A DNA stretch of 64,000 nucleotides from JAITWN01 sp034002745. Its GTDB lineage: Bacteria; Pseudomonadota; Gammaproteobacteria; SZUA-140. Location of the stretch: the NCBI GenBank assembly GCA_034002745.1, contig JAVEZY010000001.1, positions 62,001-126,000 of the forward strand. Reading direction: 5' to 3'. The notes beneath the pieces are model-generated. The model saw nothing but the letters and a program-made list of their open reading frames with translations, made no database searches and was not told where the DNA came from. Position numbers and translations under genes: made by a program. Below are positions 43,218 through 51,810 of the stretch, piece after piece; position 1 is the stretch's first letter; each line of letters begins with the position of its first letter.

Positions 43218-43943
43218 TTAGGCGATCTGGGGCGCCGTTTCGTGCAGAAATGGCGCTATCCGATGCGCGATCAGTTCCGCCAGATGGTCGAGATAGGCGG
43301 TCCCCATTTCGGCGTTGAAGCGATCGGCGCTATGACTGCCGATGGCCAGGCCACCCAGGCTGCGGCCGCCGGTGATCAGCGGCAGCAGGGCCACCGAACC
43401 CACGCTGGCGGCGCTCGCTCCAAACAGCTCTCCAAGCTGATCGTCGCGCAGGCGGCCACAGACCGGGGATCCGCCTTTCAGCAGGCGCGCCAGTTCGGCG
43501 CCCGCCTCGGTGCTCGCAATGCGCTTCTGCAGGAAGGCGCCGTTCGGCTGCCATTCGGGCAGATCGGCGCCGGTGAGGTAGAGGCAGGCGGCATCGGCGT
43601 GGAAATCCGCGCGCAGGCTGTCTTCCAGGGTGGCGAGCAGTTCATTCAGCGCTTCGGCATCGAGCAGTCGCAGGGTCAGCCGCTGCAGGCGTCCGAGCAG
43701 CCGCTCGTTGTCCCGTGCCACTTCGACCAGATCCTGCAGCTGGCGGCGGTAGTTGCGGTTCTGCTCGCGCAGCAGCACGATCTGGCGCTCCACCAGCGAA
43801 ACCGCGCCGTTCGCGGCATGCGGCACGCTGAGCATGCGCAGCAGCTCGTCGCGACCATGAAAGAAATCGGTGTGGCTGCGCAGGTACTCTTCCACCATTT
43901 CGGGGCTCAGCGCAGTCGCGGGTTCCGTGCTCGTCGTCGTCAT
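43218..43943 (-). CDS. DUF484 family protein (YigA-like)
   Basis: A 241-residue cytoplasmic protein with an N-terminal helical part (VEEYLRSHTDFFHGRDELL), a coiled coil (about 50–100), and a GAF-like C-terminal domain (CLYLTGADLPEW to the end). The function is unknown; it is almost always found between dapF and xerC. Its ATG overlaps the dapF stop by four bases. Confidence 0.9.
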   Translation of the reverse strand: MTTTSTEPATALSPEMVEEYLRSHTDFFHGRDELLRMLSVPHAANGAVSLVERQIVLLREQNRNYRRQLQDLVEVARDNERLLGRLQRLTLRLLDAEALNELLATLEDSLRADFHADAACLYLTGADLPEWQPNGAFLQKRIASTEAGAELARLLKGGSPVCGRLRDDQLGELFGASAASVGSVALLPLITGGRSLGGLAIGSHSADRFNAEMGTAYLDHLAELIAHRIAPFLHETAPQIA

Positions 43944-44782
43944 GGAATAAAGGTTCCTTCAAATACATGAGTGGCCGGTCCGGTCATGCGGACCGTGTGA
44001 CCTGGCCCGGGCCATTCGACCAGCAGACGGCCTCCCGGCAGTTCGACCAGAACACGCTCGTCGAGCAGGCCGGCCCGGCGGCCGGCGGCGACGGCCGCGC
44101 AGGCGCCGCTGCCGCAGGCCAGGGTTTCGCCCGCGCCGCGTTCGTAGACACGGAGGCGGGCGTTGAGCCTGTCCTGAATCTCCAGGAAGCCGACGTTCAC
44201 GCCGCGAGGAAAGGCCGGATGGCTCCCGACCGCGCGACCGAGCGTTGCCACCGGGGCCTGCTCGACATCGTCCACCGGAATGACGGCGTGGGGATTGCCC
44301 ATCGACACCAGGTGCATCCGCACCCGTTCTCCATCCACATCGAGTTCATGGATCGGACCGGCGCCCGAGGCGGCATAGGGCAGCGCTGCGGGATCGAAAT
44401 CCGGTTCGCCCATTTGCACCGCGACGAGATTGCCATCCGTGACCGCGGCATGCAGCAGGCCGGTACCGGTCTCGAGCGCCAGTTCCGTCTTGTCGGTGAG
44501 ACCGTGCATGCGTACGAACTGGACGAAGCAGCGGGCGCCATTGCCGCACTGCTCGGCCTCGCTGCCGTCGGCGTTGAAGATCCGGTAACGGAAATCGGCA
44601 TCGGTGCGCGCGGCCGGCTCCACCAGCAGCAGCTGATCGAAGCCGATACCGGTATGCCGGTCGGCGAGTCGCCGCACCAGTGCCGGGGTCGGCAGGAAGG
44701 CCTGCCGGACCGCATCGATCACGACGAAGTCGTTGCCCAGCCCATGCATCTTGCTGAAGCGAATGGCGCCGTCTGCCGTCAC
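43940..44782 (-). CDS. dapF: Diaminopimelate epimerase DapF
   Basis: Converts LL- to meso-diaminopimelate for lysine and peptidoglycan, 280 residues. The catalytic cysteine pair is in EQCGNGARCFV and ETLACGSGACAAV, and the family opening RFSKMHGLGNDFVVID is present. The GTG at 44782 (MTADGAIRFSKMHG) was chosen because GGGGGAGAGG lies just upstream; an ATG at 44818 is also in frame but lacks one. It overlaps DUF484 by four bases. Confidence 0.93.
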   Translation of the reverse strand: MTADGAIRFSKMHGLGNDFVVIDAVRQAFLPTPALVRRLADRHTGIGFDQLLLVEPAARTDADFRYRIFNADGSEAEQCGNGARCFVQFVRMHGLTDKTELALETGTGLLHAAVTDGNLVAVQMGEPDFDPAALPYAASGAGPIHELDVDGERVRMHLVSMGNPHAVIPVDDVEQAPVATLGRAVGSHPAFPRGVNVGFLEIQDRLNARLRVYERGAGETLACGSGACAAVAAGRRAGLLDERVLVELPGGRLLVEWPGPGHTVRMTGPATHVFEGTFIP

Positions 44783-44947
44783 GATCCTCTCCCCCGCGCT
44801 TTTCCCGGAGTATAGCAAGGCGGCGGTCGGCGGTCAGTCATTGCAGATGGTTGGCCGGGGAGGGGGCGTTCCCGCATGTCGCCGGATCAGGGCGCATCGA
44901 ATCGCGGAAACCACGATGGCGGAAGCACTACCGTTCCGTTCGGATTC

Positions 44948-45886
44948 TCACCCCTGGGTCCGGTTGCGCTCGTCCGGCGTCTCCGGCTCCAGCTTCCGCC
45001 GCGCGGCGGCGATCTGGGCCCTGCGTTCCTCGCTCACGCCCGGATAGCTCAGGTCCAGTTGCGACATCGTGTCGACGATGATGCGCGATACGATCAGCCG
45101 GGAGTTGCGCTTGTCGTCGGCGGGGATGACGAACCAGGGGGAATCCGCACTGGTGGTGGCCTGGATGCACTCCTCATAGGCAATCATGTAGTCATCCCAG
45201 GCTTCGCGTTGCATCATGTCCGCCGGAGAGAATTTCCAGTGCTTGTCTGGATCCTCGATGCGCGCGAGGAAGCGTTTGCGCTGTTCCTCGCGCGACAGAT
45301 GAAGGAAGAACTTGATGATGCGCGTGCCATTGCGATGCAGGTGTGCCTCGGAGGCCGCGATCGAGCGGTAGCGGCCCTGCCACAGATCCTCGGTGCTCAG
45401 TGCCGAGGGCGGCAGCTTCTGGGCATGAAGGATCTCCGGTCGCACGCGCACGATCAATACTTCCTCGTAGTAGGAGCGGTTGAAGATGCCGATGCGCCCG
45501 CGCTCCGGCAGTGCGCGATGCGTGCGCCACAGAAAGTCGTGGTCGAGTTCCTCGGCGCTGGGATGCTTGAAGCTGTGCACCTGGCAACCCTGCGGATTGA
45601 CGCCAGACATCACATGGCGGATGGCGCCATCCTTGCCCGCCGCGTCCATGGCCTGGAAGATCAGCAGCAGCGCATAGCGGTCGTGGGCATAGAGCAGTTG
45701 CTGCAGCCGGCTGAGCTCGCGCGTGCCGTCGGCGAGCAGCTTCTCGTAGTCCTTCTTCGATTCGTAGAGCGGTGCGATGCTCGTCGGCCGCTGCCCGAGT
45801 CGCAGTGGCTCAGTTGGTTCGACGCGGAACGCGTTCGTATCGACATCGACCAGCGCGCTTGTGGATGGGTGTTTCCTTTCGCTCAT
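44948..45886 (-). CDS. Polyphosphate kinase 2 family protein (PPK2)
   Basis: Predicted polyphosphate:nucleotide phosphotransferase of the PPK2 family, 312 residues. Walker A lies in FQAMDAAGKDGAIRHVMSGV and Walker B in GIFNRSYYEEVLIVRVRPE. The lid segment DLWQGRYRSIAASEAHLHRN and FFLHLSREEQRKRFLARIED are also conserved. PPK2 enzymes usually regenerate ADP/ATP or GDP/GTP from polyphosphate; which nucleotide is used here cannot be read. GGAGG precedes the ATG. It appears to be a single gene. Confidence 0.92.
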   Translation of the reverse strand: MSERKHPSTSALVDVDTNAFRVEPTEPLRLGQRPTSIAPLYESKKDYEKLLADGTRELSRLQQLLYAHDRYALLLIFQAMDAAGKDGAIRHVMSGVNPQGCQVHSFKHPSAEELDHDFLWRTHRALPERGRIGIFNRSYYEEVLIVRVRPEILHAQKLPPSALSTEDLWQGRYRSIAASEAHLHRNGTRIIKFFLHLSREEQRKRFLARIEDPDKHWKFSPADMMQREAWDDYMIAYEECIQATTSADSPWFVIPADDKRNSRLIVSRIIVDTMSQLDLSYPGVSEERRAQIAAARRKLEPETPDERNRTQG

Positions 45887-45964
45887 GAAAGCCTCCTCGC
45901 AAGGCAGGGCGGGTGATCCGCCCGGGATGCCTGGCCTGCAGCTCGGAAAAACGCAGCGATGGTA

Positions 45965-46528
45965 TCAATCCCTGTATGTGATCCGCACCGGCATGCGGCC
46001 CAGCCGCTGGTGAAAGCGACGCTCGCCGAGCAGGGGCCACCAGTCATAGAGGAACATTTCCAGTGGTCGCCACATGGCGACCCAGCCACCGATCATCAGG
46101 CTTTCGCGGAACACCGTGGCCAGGGTGCCTTCGCCCAGCAGTCGCATCACGGAGGCCGAACCGACCAGGGCCGCGACCAGGAAAGTGATGCCGATTGCCA
46201 GGCTGATCCAGCCGCGGCGCAGCAGCATGCGCAACTTGAGTCGCGCCAGCTCCGCCTGGCGGAAGAAGTGCGCGTGGATGGCATCGCCGACGATGCGCTC
46301 TTCCTCCGGCGGTGCGGCCGACTGGTCGACATGCAGTACCAGCGTCAGCGGGATTCTCGCGGGCAGCTCTCTCGCGCTGCCGACAATGTATTCTTCGGCG
46401 GTAGGATGCAGGTCCTTGCTGTGGAACGGCGATGGATCCATGGCATCGAAAAGCTTGCGCAGCTCCTGGATGCGCACTTCGATGATGCCGCGCTTCTTCG
46501 GGCCTCCATCATCGATACTGGTTTCCAT
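45965..46528 (-). CDS. Uncharacterised membrane protein with two transmembrane helices
   Basis: A 187-residue protein of no family that I can name. Residues 1 to about 100 are soluble (PSPFHSKDLHPTAEEYIVGSA, LVLHVDQSAAPPEEERIVGD). Two hydrophobic helices follow (about 108–126 and 138–160), with a basic stretch (FFRQAELARLKLRMLLRRGW) before the first. The C-terminus is soluble and basic. GAGGTAAAGG precedes the ATG. It follows a 45-residue hydrophobic protein by 36 bases on the same strand and may work with it. Confidence 0.7.
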   Translation of the reverse strand: METSIDDGGPKKRGIIEVRIQELRKLFDAMDPSPFHSKDLHPTAEEYIVGSARELPARIPLTLVLHVDQSAAPPEEERIVGDAIHAHFFRQAELARLKLRMLLRRGWISLAIGITFLVAALVGSASVMRLLGEGTLATVFRESLMIGGWVAMWRPLEMFLYDWWPLLGERRFHQRLGRMPVRITYRD

Positions 46529-46564
46529 CGCCTTTACCTCGCGTCATGCACCGATATGGAGCGG

Positions 46565-46702
46565 TCAGCCCGCAGTGAGACTTCCGAAAACGATCCCGAA
46601 GAGCGCGGTCAGTATGAGACCGATGAAGCTGAGGATGATCACAGCGGGAATGCAGGCGATGGCGAGCTCGATCAGGAAAAGCACCATGGTCTCGAACGTC
46701 AT
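46565..46702 (-). CDS. Small hydrophobic membrane protein (45 residues)
   Basis: A short frame from ATG 46702 to TGA 46565. It reads MTFETMVLFLIELAIACIP and continues with a second hydrophobic run IILSFIGLILTALFGIVFG, ending LTAG. The whole chain is one or two membrane helices. No good ribosome site is seen, so it may be translated by coupling. It lies between ubiD (50 bases upstream) and the two-helix membrane protein (36 bases downstream). Unnamed, with no known homologue that I recognise. Confidence 0.5.
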   Translation of the reverse strand: MTFETMVLFLIELAIACIPAVIILSFIGLILTALFGIVFGSLTAG

Positions 46703-46752
46703 GTCGAAAAATCAACGACGACGACTTCCTGGTGCCGCTCCATTGCGCCTTC

Positions 46753-48228
46753 CTATTCCTCGCCGAAAATCCCCAGTCCCTCCCAGATCTCGTCCACTCT
46801 GCGTTTGACGGTCTCATCCATCTCGATCGGCGTTCCCCATTCGCGGCTGGTCTCGCCCTGCCACTTGTTGGTGGCGTCGAAGCCGACCTTGGAGCCCAGG
46901 CCCGAGACCGGCGAGGCGAAGTCGAGATAGTCGATCGGCGTGTTGTCGATGAAGACCATGTCGCGGCGCGGGTCCATGCGCGTGGTCATGGCCCAGACCA
47001 CGCTCTTCCAGTCGCGCACGTCGACATCGTCGTCGACCACGATGACGAACTTCGTATACATGAACTGGCGCAGGAAGGACCAGATCCCGAGCATCACGCG
47101 CTTGGCGTGGCCGGGATACTGCTTGCGGATGCTGACGCAGGCGAGGCGATAGGAGCAGCCTTCGGGCGGCAGGTAGAAGTCGACGATCTCGGGGAACTGC
47201 TTCTGCAGGATCGGTACGAAGACTTCATTGAGCGCAACGCCGAGCACCGCGGGCTCGTCCGGCGGGCGACCGGTATAGGTGCTGTGGTAGATTGGATCGT
47301 CGCGATGAGTGACGCGGTCGATGGTGAAGACCGGGAAGCGATCCACTTCGTTGTAATAGCCGGTATGGTCGCCGAAGGGACCTTCATCGGCCATGTCGCC
47401 GGGCGCGATGTGGCCTTCGAGCACGATCTCGGCGCTCGCCGGGACAGTGAGATCGCTGCCGATGCACTTCGTCACTTCGGTCTTGCCGCCGCGCAGCAGG
47501 CCGGCGAAGGCGTACTCCGACAGCGCGTCCGGCACCGGCGTCACCGCGCCGAGAATGGTGGCCGGGTCGGCGCCGAGCGCGACGGCGACGGGGAACGGCT
47601 TACCCGGATGTGTCCGTTGCCAGTCGCGGAAATCAAGCGCTCCGCCGCGGTGCGCGAGCCAGCGCATGATGACGCGGTTGCGGCCGATCACCTGCTGCCG
47701 ATAGATGCCGAGGTTCTGTCGCGGCTTGTGCGGTCCGCGCGTCACCACCAGCGCCCAGGTGATGAGCGGTCCGGCGTCGCCGGGCCAGCAGGTCTGGATC
47801 GGCAGGCGCGAGAGGTCGACATCGTCGCCTTCGATCACGTTGCGCTGGCAGGGTGCGCGATCCACCGTCCTCGGGTTCATGTTCAGCACCTGCTTCAGCA
47901 CCGGCCACTTGTCCCAGGCATCACGCAGGCCGGCGGGTGGCTCCGGCTCCTTCAGATAGGCGAGCAGCTTGCCTGTCTCGCGCAGCGCGTCGACAGAGTC
48001 GGCCCCCATGCCGAGCGCGACACGTTCGGGTGTGCCGAAGAGATTGGCGAGTACCGGGATGTCGTGGCCTTTCGGCTTTTCGAACAGCAGCGCCGGTCCG
48101 CCGCGACGCAGGGTGCGATCGCAGATCTCGGTCATTTCGAGCCGCGGATCGATCTCGGTGCCGATGCGTCGCAGTTCGCCGCGTGCCTCGAGGGCGGCAA
48201 TGAAATCGCGCAGGTCGCGGTACTTCAT
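46753..48228 (-). CDS. ubiD: 4-hydroxy-3-polyprenylbenzoate decarboxylase UbiD
   Basis: A prenylated-FMN-dependent decarboxylase of ubiquinone synthesis, 491 residues. Conserved segments: NLGIYRQQVIGRNRVIMRW, HRGGALDFRDW, the glutamate-bearing EIVLEGHIAPGDMADEGPFG with DHTGYYNEVDRFPVF, and KFVIVVDDDVDVRDW. GGAGG lies six bases before the ATG at 48228; the longer frame to 48570 runs into xthA. ubiX, which makes the cofactor, is not in the window. Confidence 0.95.
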   Translation of the reverse strand: MKYRDLRDFIAALEARGELRRIGTEIDPRLEMTEICDRTLRRGGPALLFEKPKGHDIPVLANLFGTPERVALGMGADSVDALRETGKLLAYLKEPEPPAGLRDAWDKWPVLKQVLNMNPRTVDRAPCQRNVIEGDDVDLSRLPIQTCWPGDAGPLITWALVVTRGPHKPRQNLGIYRQQVIGRNRVIMRWLAHRGGALDFRDWQRTHPGKPFPVAVALGADPATILGAVTPVPDALSEYAFAGLLRGGKTEVTKCIGSDLTVPASAEIVLEGHIAPGDMADEGPFGDHTGYYNEVDRFPVFTIDRVTHRDDPIYHSTYTGRPPDEPAVLGVALNEVFVPILQKQFPEIVDFYLPPEGCSYRLACVSIRKQYPGHAKRVMLGIWSFLRQFMYTKFVIVVDDDVDVRDWKSVVWAMTTRMDPRRDMVFIDNTPIDYLDFASPVSGLGSKVGFDATNKWQGETSREWGTPIEMDETVKRRVDEIWEGLGIFGEE

Positions 48229-48262
48229 CGGAGCCTCCGTTCGCTGCCCGGTATGCGCCGCT

Positions 48263-49030
48263 TCACAGGTCGAACTCGGCGACGATCGGAGCGTGATCGG
48301 ATGGACGCTCGACGCGGCGTGCCTCCAGGTCGATGGTGCAACCACGGCAGCGTTCGTACAGCGCCGGACTGGCCAGCACATGGTCGATGCGCAGCCCGAG
48401 GTTGCGGCGGAAGGCGTTGACGCGATAGTCCCACCAGGTAAACACCTGCTCTGTCGGATGCTGTTCGCGGAATACGTCGCACAGGCCGGTATCGAGCAGA
48501 TGTGCGAACGCGGCGCGTTCCGGCTCGCTGAACAGCACCTTGCCCTCCCAGGCCGCGGGATCGTGGACATCGATGGGGGCGGGCGCGATGTTGAAATCGC
48601 CGATGAGGACCAGCCGCGGATAACGCGCGCGCTGATCCACTACGTATTCGGTCAGGCGTTCCAGCCAGCGCAGCTTGTAGGCGTACTTGTCGGACGTTAC
48701 CGATTGTCCATTGGGCACGTACAGGTCGAGCACGCGCAGATCGCCACAGGTGACGCCGATGATGCGGCGCTGTTCGTCCTCGAGACCGGGAATGTCGCGC
48801 ACCGTGTCGCAGGCCGGTTCACGGCTCAGCACGGCGACGCCGTTGTAGGTTTTCTGCCCCGCGAATTCGGCGTGGTAGCCGGCGGCGCGAAACTCCTCGA
48901 CCGGAAACTGCTCGTCCTGCAGCTTGGTTTCCTGCAGGCCGAGGACGTCGGGAGAATGAGCCTGCAGCCAGTCGAGCACCTGCGGAAGGCGTACGCGCAG
49001 GGAATTGACGTTCCAGCTGGCAATCTTCAT
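48263..49030 (-). CDS. xthA: Exodeoxyribonuclease III
   Basis: An apurinic/apyrimidinic endonuclease and 3' exonuclease for DNA repair, 255 residues. Catalytic positions are readable: Asn in MKIASWNVNSLRVRLPQVL, Glu in LGLQETKLQD, Tyr in DLYVPNGQ, Asp/Asn in LIGDFNIAPAPIDVHDP and Asp/His in PSDHAPIVAEF. The ATG at 49030 matches the family start. It lies just upstream of ubiD on the same strand. Confidence 0.94.
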   Translation of the reverse strand: MKIASWNVNSLRVRLPQVLDWLQAHSPDVLGLQETKLQDEQFPVEEFRAAGYHAEFAGQKTYNGVAVLSREPACDTVRDIPGLEDEQRRIIGVTCGDLRVLDLYVPNGQSVTSDKYAYKLRWLERLTEYVVDQRARYPRLVLIGDFNIAPAPIDVHDPAAWEGKVLFSEPERAAFAHLLDTGLCDVFREQHPTEQVFTWWDYRVNAFRRNLGLRIDHVLASPALYERCRGCTIDLEARRVERPSDHAPIVAEFDL

Positions 49031-49250
49031 GCGGATGCGTGGATGGAGTTGCGAGGCATGCGGGACGTGATCCTTCGGGTTCGCGGCGCGCATCTGCGTG
49101 GCGCCCGGAATTCTCGGGCAGAACGCGCGCCATTTCTGTTCGCCCGCCGACCCGACCGGGTTATATTACCTGCGCGTACGCGAAAATACATTACTGGCTG
49201 CCGGCTCTTCCATCAGAGGCGCGGCATGGTCACGACGAAGGACGGAAATC

Positions 49251-51068
49251 ATGGCACCAGAACAGGCGCCGGAGACGGCGCGGACCTTCATCGAACCGAT
49301 CAGCGTCGACAATCTGAGCGCGCTGTTGCGCGAAAGGGTGCGACGCACGCCGAAGACGCCCGCCTATCGCTGGTTCGATCGCGACACCTCGCGCTGGCGT
49401 GATATCGACTGGCGCGGGGTCGCGGCGCGCGTCGCGCGCTGGCAGGCGGCGATGCTGGGCGAGGGGGTGCGCGCCGGGGATCGGGTGGCGCTGATGGCGG
49501 GCAACGGCCTCGACTGGGTCTGCTTCGATCAGGCCGCCATGGGGCTCGGGTTGGTGGTCGTTCCGCTCTACTTCAATGATCGCGGCGAGAACGTCGGCTG
49601 GATCCTGCGGCGTACCGGTGCCCGCCTGCTCTTCGTCGACGATCCCGCGCAGTGGCTGCGCGTCTCCCCCCAGCTTCGCGACGTGTCCTTGCGCATCGTA
49701 CTCGGGGAAGGCGATGGTCTCGACTTCGAGGCCGATGAGCGTCTGGCCTTGCTGCGGGACTGGCTGCCGGCCGATGGCGGCGAGCTGCGCACGTCGAGCG
49801 CCAGCCGCAGCGCCCTGGCTACGATCGTCTATACCTCCGGCACCGCGGGACGTCCGAAGGGCGTTCTGCTGACCCACGGCAGTATCCTGTGGAACGCATG
49901 GGCTTCACACCGCTGCAGCGAGGTGCATGCCGACGATGTGTTCCTCTCCTTTCTGCCGCTCTCGCACATGCTCGAACGGACCGTGGGCTGCTATCTGCCG
50001 ACGATGGCTGGCGCGACGGTGGCATTCGCGCGCTCGGTCGCGAATCTGGCCGAGGACCTCGTGCAGATCCGCCCGACCGTGCTGATTTCGGTGCCCCGCA
50101 TCTACGAGCGCATCCATGCCCGAATCGATGAGGGAATGAAGCAGCGCTCCCCGTTGGGGCGCCGGCTCTTTCATGCCGCGGTCGCTACCGGCTGGGCGCG
50201 TTTCGAGCATGCGCAGGGGCGAGGCCATTGGTCGCCGCGCCTTCTCGCCTGGCCGCTGCTGCGCCGTCTGGTGGCCAATCGCGTCACGGAGCGCCTCGGC
50301 GGCCGCTTGCGCATCGCCGTGTGCGGAGGTGCTCCACTGCAGATGCACGTTGCGCGCCGCTTCATCGCCCTCGGGGTGCCGCTGGTGCAGGGCTACGGCA
50401 TGACCGAGCTCGGCCCGGTGGTCAGCGGCAACAGCCTGGAAGACAACGATCCGGCGAGCGTGGGCCGGCCGCTGCGCGATGTCGAGCTGCGCATTGGTCC
50501 CGCCAATGAGCTGCTGGTGCGAAGCCCCGGCCTGATGCAGGGTTACCTGGACGATGATGAAGCGACCGCAGCCGCCATCGACGCGGACGGGTGGATGCAT
50601 ACCGGCGACTGCGGTCGTATCGAGGACGGGCGCATTTACATCACCGGACGCATCAAGGACATCATCGTGCTTTCGAACGGCGAGAAGGTGTCGCCGGTCG
50701 ACATGGAAAGCGCGATTGCCATGCATCCGCTGTTCGAGCAGGCGATGGTGGTCGGTGAAGGACGGCCTTTCCTCGCCGCTTTGCTGGTGCTCGACCCGAC
50801 GCAGTGGGAGGCCTTCGTCGCCGCACGCGGGCTGCGCGGCGATGCCAATGAGCTGCTGACGGATCCTCGGGCGCATGATGAGGTCTGCCGACAGGTCGGT
50901 GATCTGCTCGCCAGTTTCCCCGGGTACGCGCAGGTGCGGCGCGTCGCTCTCACGCTGGAGCCATGGACGGTCGATAATGGTCTGCTCACGCCGACGATGA
51001 AGCTGCGCCGCACGGAGGTGATGGAGCGTATGAGCGCGGCCCTCGCGCACATGTATGCGGGACACTGA
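49251..51068 (+). CDS. AMP-dependent long-chain acyl-CoA synthetase
   Basis: An ANL-superfamily enzyme that activates a fatty acid with ATP and CoA, 605 residues. The AMP-binding P-loop is TIVYTSGTAGRPKGVLLTHG (about 185–204), the A5 motif is GYGMTELGPVVSGNS, and the A7/A8 motifs are MHTGDCGRIEDGRIYITGR and KDIIVLSNGEKVSP. It resembles the FadD15/FAA1-like long-chain class more than short-chain synthetases, without a membrane helix. The ATG at 49251 is followed 10 bases after the stop by a thioesterase gene, so the pair may control acyl-CoA levels. Confidence 0.9.
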   Translation: MAPEQAPETARTFIEPISVDNLSALLRERVRRTPKTPAYRWFDRDTSRWRDIDWRGVAARVARWQAAMLGEGVRAGDRVALMAGNGLDWVCFDQAAMGLGLVVVPLYFNDRGENVGWILRRTGARLLFVDDPAQWLRVSPQLRDVSLRIVLGEGDGLDFEADERLALLRDWLPADGGELRTSSASRSALATIVYTSGTAGRPKGVLLTHGSILWNAWASHRCSEVHADDVFLSFLPLSHMLERTVGCYLPTMAGATVAFARSVANLAEDLVQIRPTVLISVPRIYERIHARIDEGMKQRSPLGRRLFHAAVATGWARFEHAQGRGHWSPRLLAWPLLRRLVANRVTERLGGRLRIAVCGGAPLQMHVARRFIALGVPLVQGYGMTELGPVVSGNSLEDNDPASVGRPLRDVELRIGPANELLVRSPGLMQGYLDDDEATAAAIDADGWMHTGDCGRIEDGRIYITGRIKDIIVLSNGEKVSPVDMESAIAMHPLFEQAMVVGEGRPFLAALLVLDPTQWEAFVAARGLRGDANELLTDPRAHDEVCRQVGDLLASFPGYAQVRRVALTLEPWTVDNGLLTPTMKLRRTEVMERMSAALAHMYAGH

Positions 51069-51078
51069 GGAGAAGGAC

Positions 51079-51480
51079 ATGAATGAGAGCACCATGGCAC
51101 CGCCACCGGGCGCGCCCGCGATCCGGGTGCTGGCCATGCCGGCCGACACCAACCCGGCGGGGGACATCTTCGGCGGCTGGATCATGTCCCAGGTCGATAT
51201 CGCCGGCAGCATCGCAGCCTATCGGCGCGCATCCGGGCGGGTGGTCACGGTGGCGGTGAATTCCTTTCAGTTTCATCATCCCGTCTTCGTCGGGGATCTG
51301 GTGAGCTGTTATGCCGAAGTCGTGCGGGTCGGTCGCACCTCGCTTACCGTCGAGGTGCAGGTCTTCGCCGAGCGCAATCGCGGCGGAGGCGAGCGCATCA
51401 GAGTCACCGAAGCAACCTTGACCTATGTGGCCATCGGCGCCGATCGGCGTCCGCGCCCGGTGGACAGTCCCGGCTCCTGA
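51079..51480 (+). CDS. yciA: Acyl-CoA thioesterase, YciA-like
   Basis: A hotdog-fold thioesterase that hydrolyses acyl-CoA, 133 residues. The YciA signature is nearly exact (NPAGDIFGGWIMSQVDIAGS), and FQFHHPVFVGDLVSCYAEV and VGRTSLTVEVQVFAE follow. AGGAGAAGGAC leads directly into the ATG at 51079. It is adjacent to the acyl-CoA synthetase gene and converges on a small zinc-protein gene three bases away. Confidence 0.9.
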   Translation: MNESTMAPPPGAPAIRVLAMPADTNPAGDIFGGWIMSQVDIAGSIAAYRRASGRVVTVAVNSFQFHHPVFVGDLVSCYAEVVRVGRTSLTVEVQVFAERNRGGGERIRVTEATLTYVAIGADRRPRPVDSPGS

Positions 51481-51483
51481 CCT

Positions 51484-51717
51484 TCAGGCGTGATCGACGA
51501 TGTCGTGAATACCGCGCGCCCGCGCGCAGCTGGCGCAGCAGTAGATTTCGTTGCCCGCTTCCACGCCGTGTCCGACGATACGGCAGCCGCAATGGCCGCA
51601 TTTCGGCGCCAGCCGGTGGATGGCGCATTCGAAGCTGTCGAACACGTGCCTTTCTCCCGCCGCCAGCACTTCGAACGCCAGGTGATAGTCGTTACCGCAC
51701 ACCTCGCACTTGGCCAT
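51484..51717 (-). CDS. Small cysteine-rich, probably zinc-binding protein
   Basis: A 77-residue protein with nine cysteines: CEVC at 4–7, FEC at 31, PKCGHCGC at 40–45, and YCCASC at 60–64, with histidines nearby. The pattern suggests a two-zinc ribbon. No named family is recognised with certainty. The ribosome site is excellent (AAGGAGGTG, five bases before the ATG), arguing for real translation. The 3' ends of this gene and yciA are three bases apart. Confidence 0.75.
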   Translation of the reverse strand: MAKCEVCGNDYHLAFEVLAAGERHVFDSFECAIHRLAPKCGHCGCRIVGHGVEAGNEIYCCASCARARGIHDIVDHA

Positions 51718-51810
51718 GTCGCACCTCCTTGTTCTCGTGAGTCCACGTTACCCCAAGCCCGCGTCGCGCGGAAAGCGGGCGGATGGACAGGCGCATTTCG
51801 CGGCCGTTGC

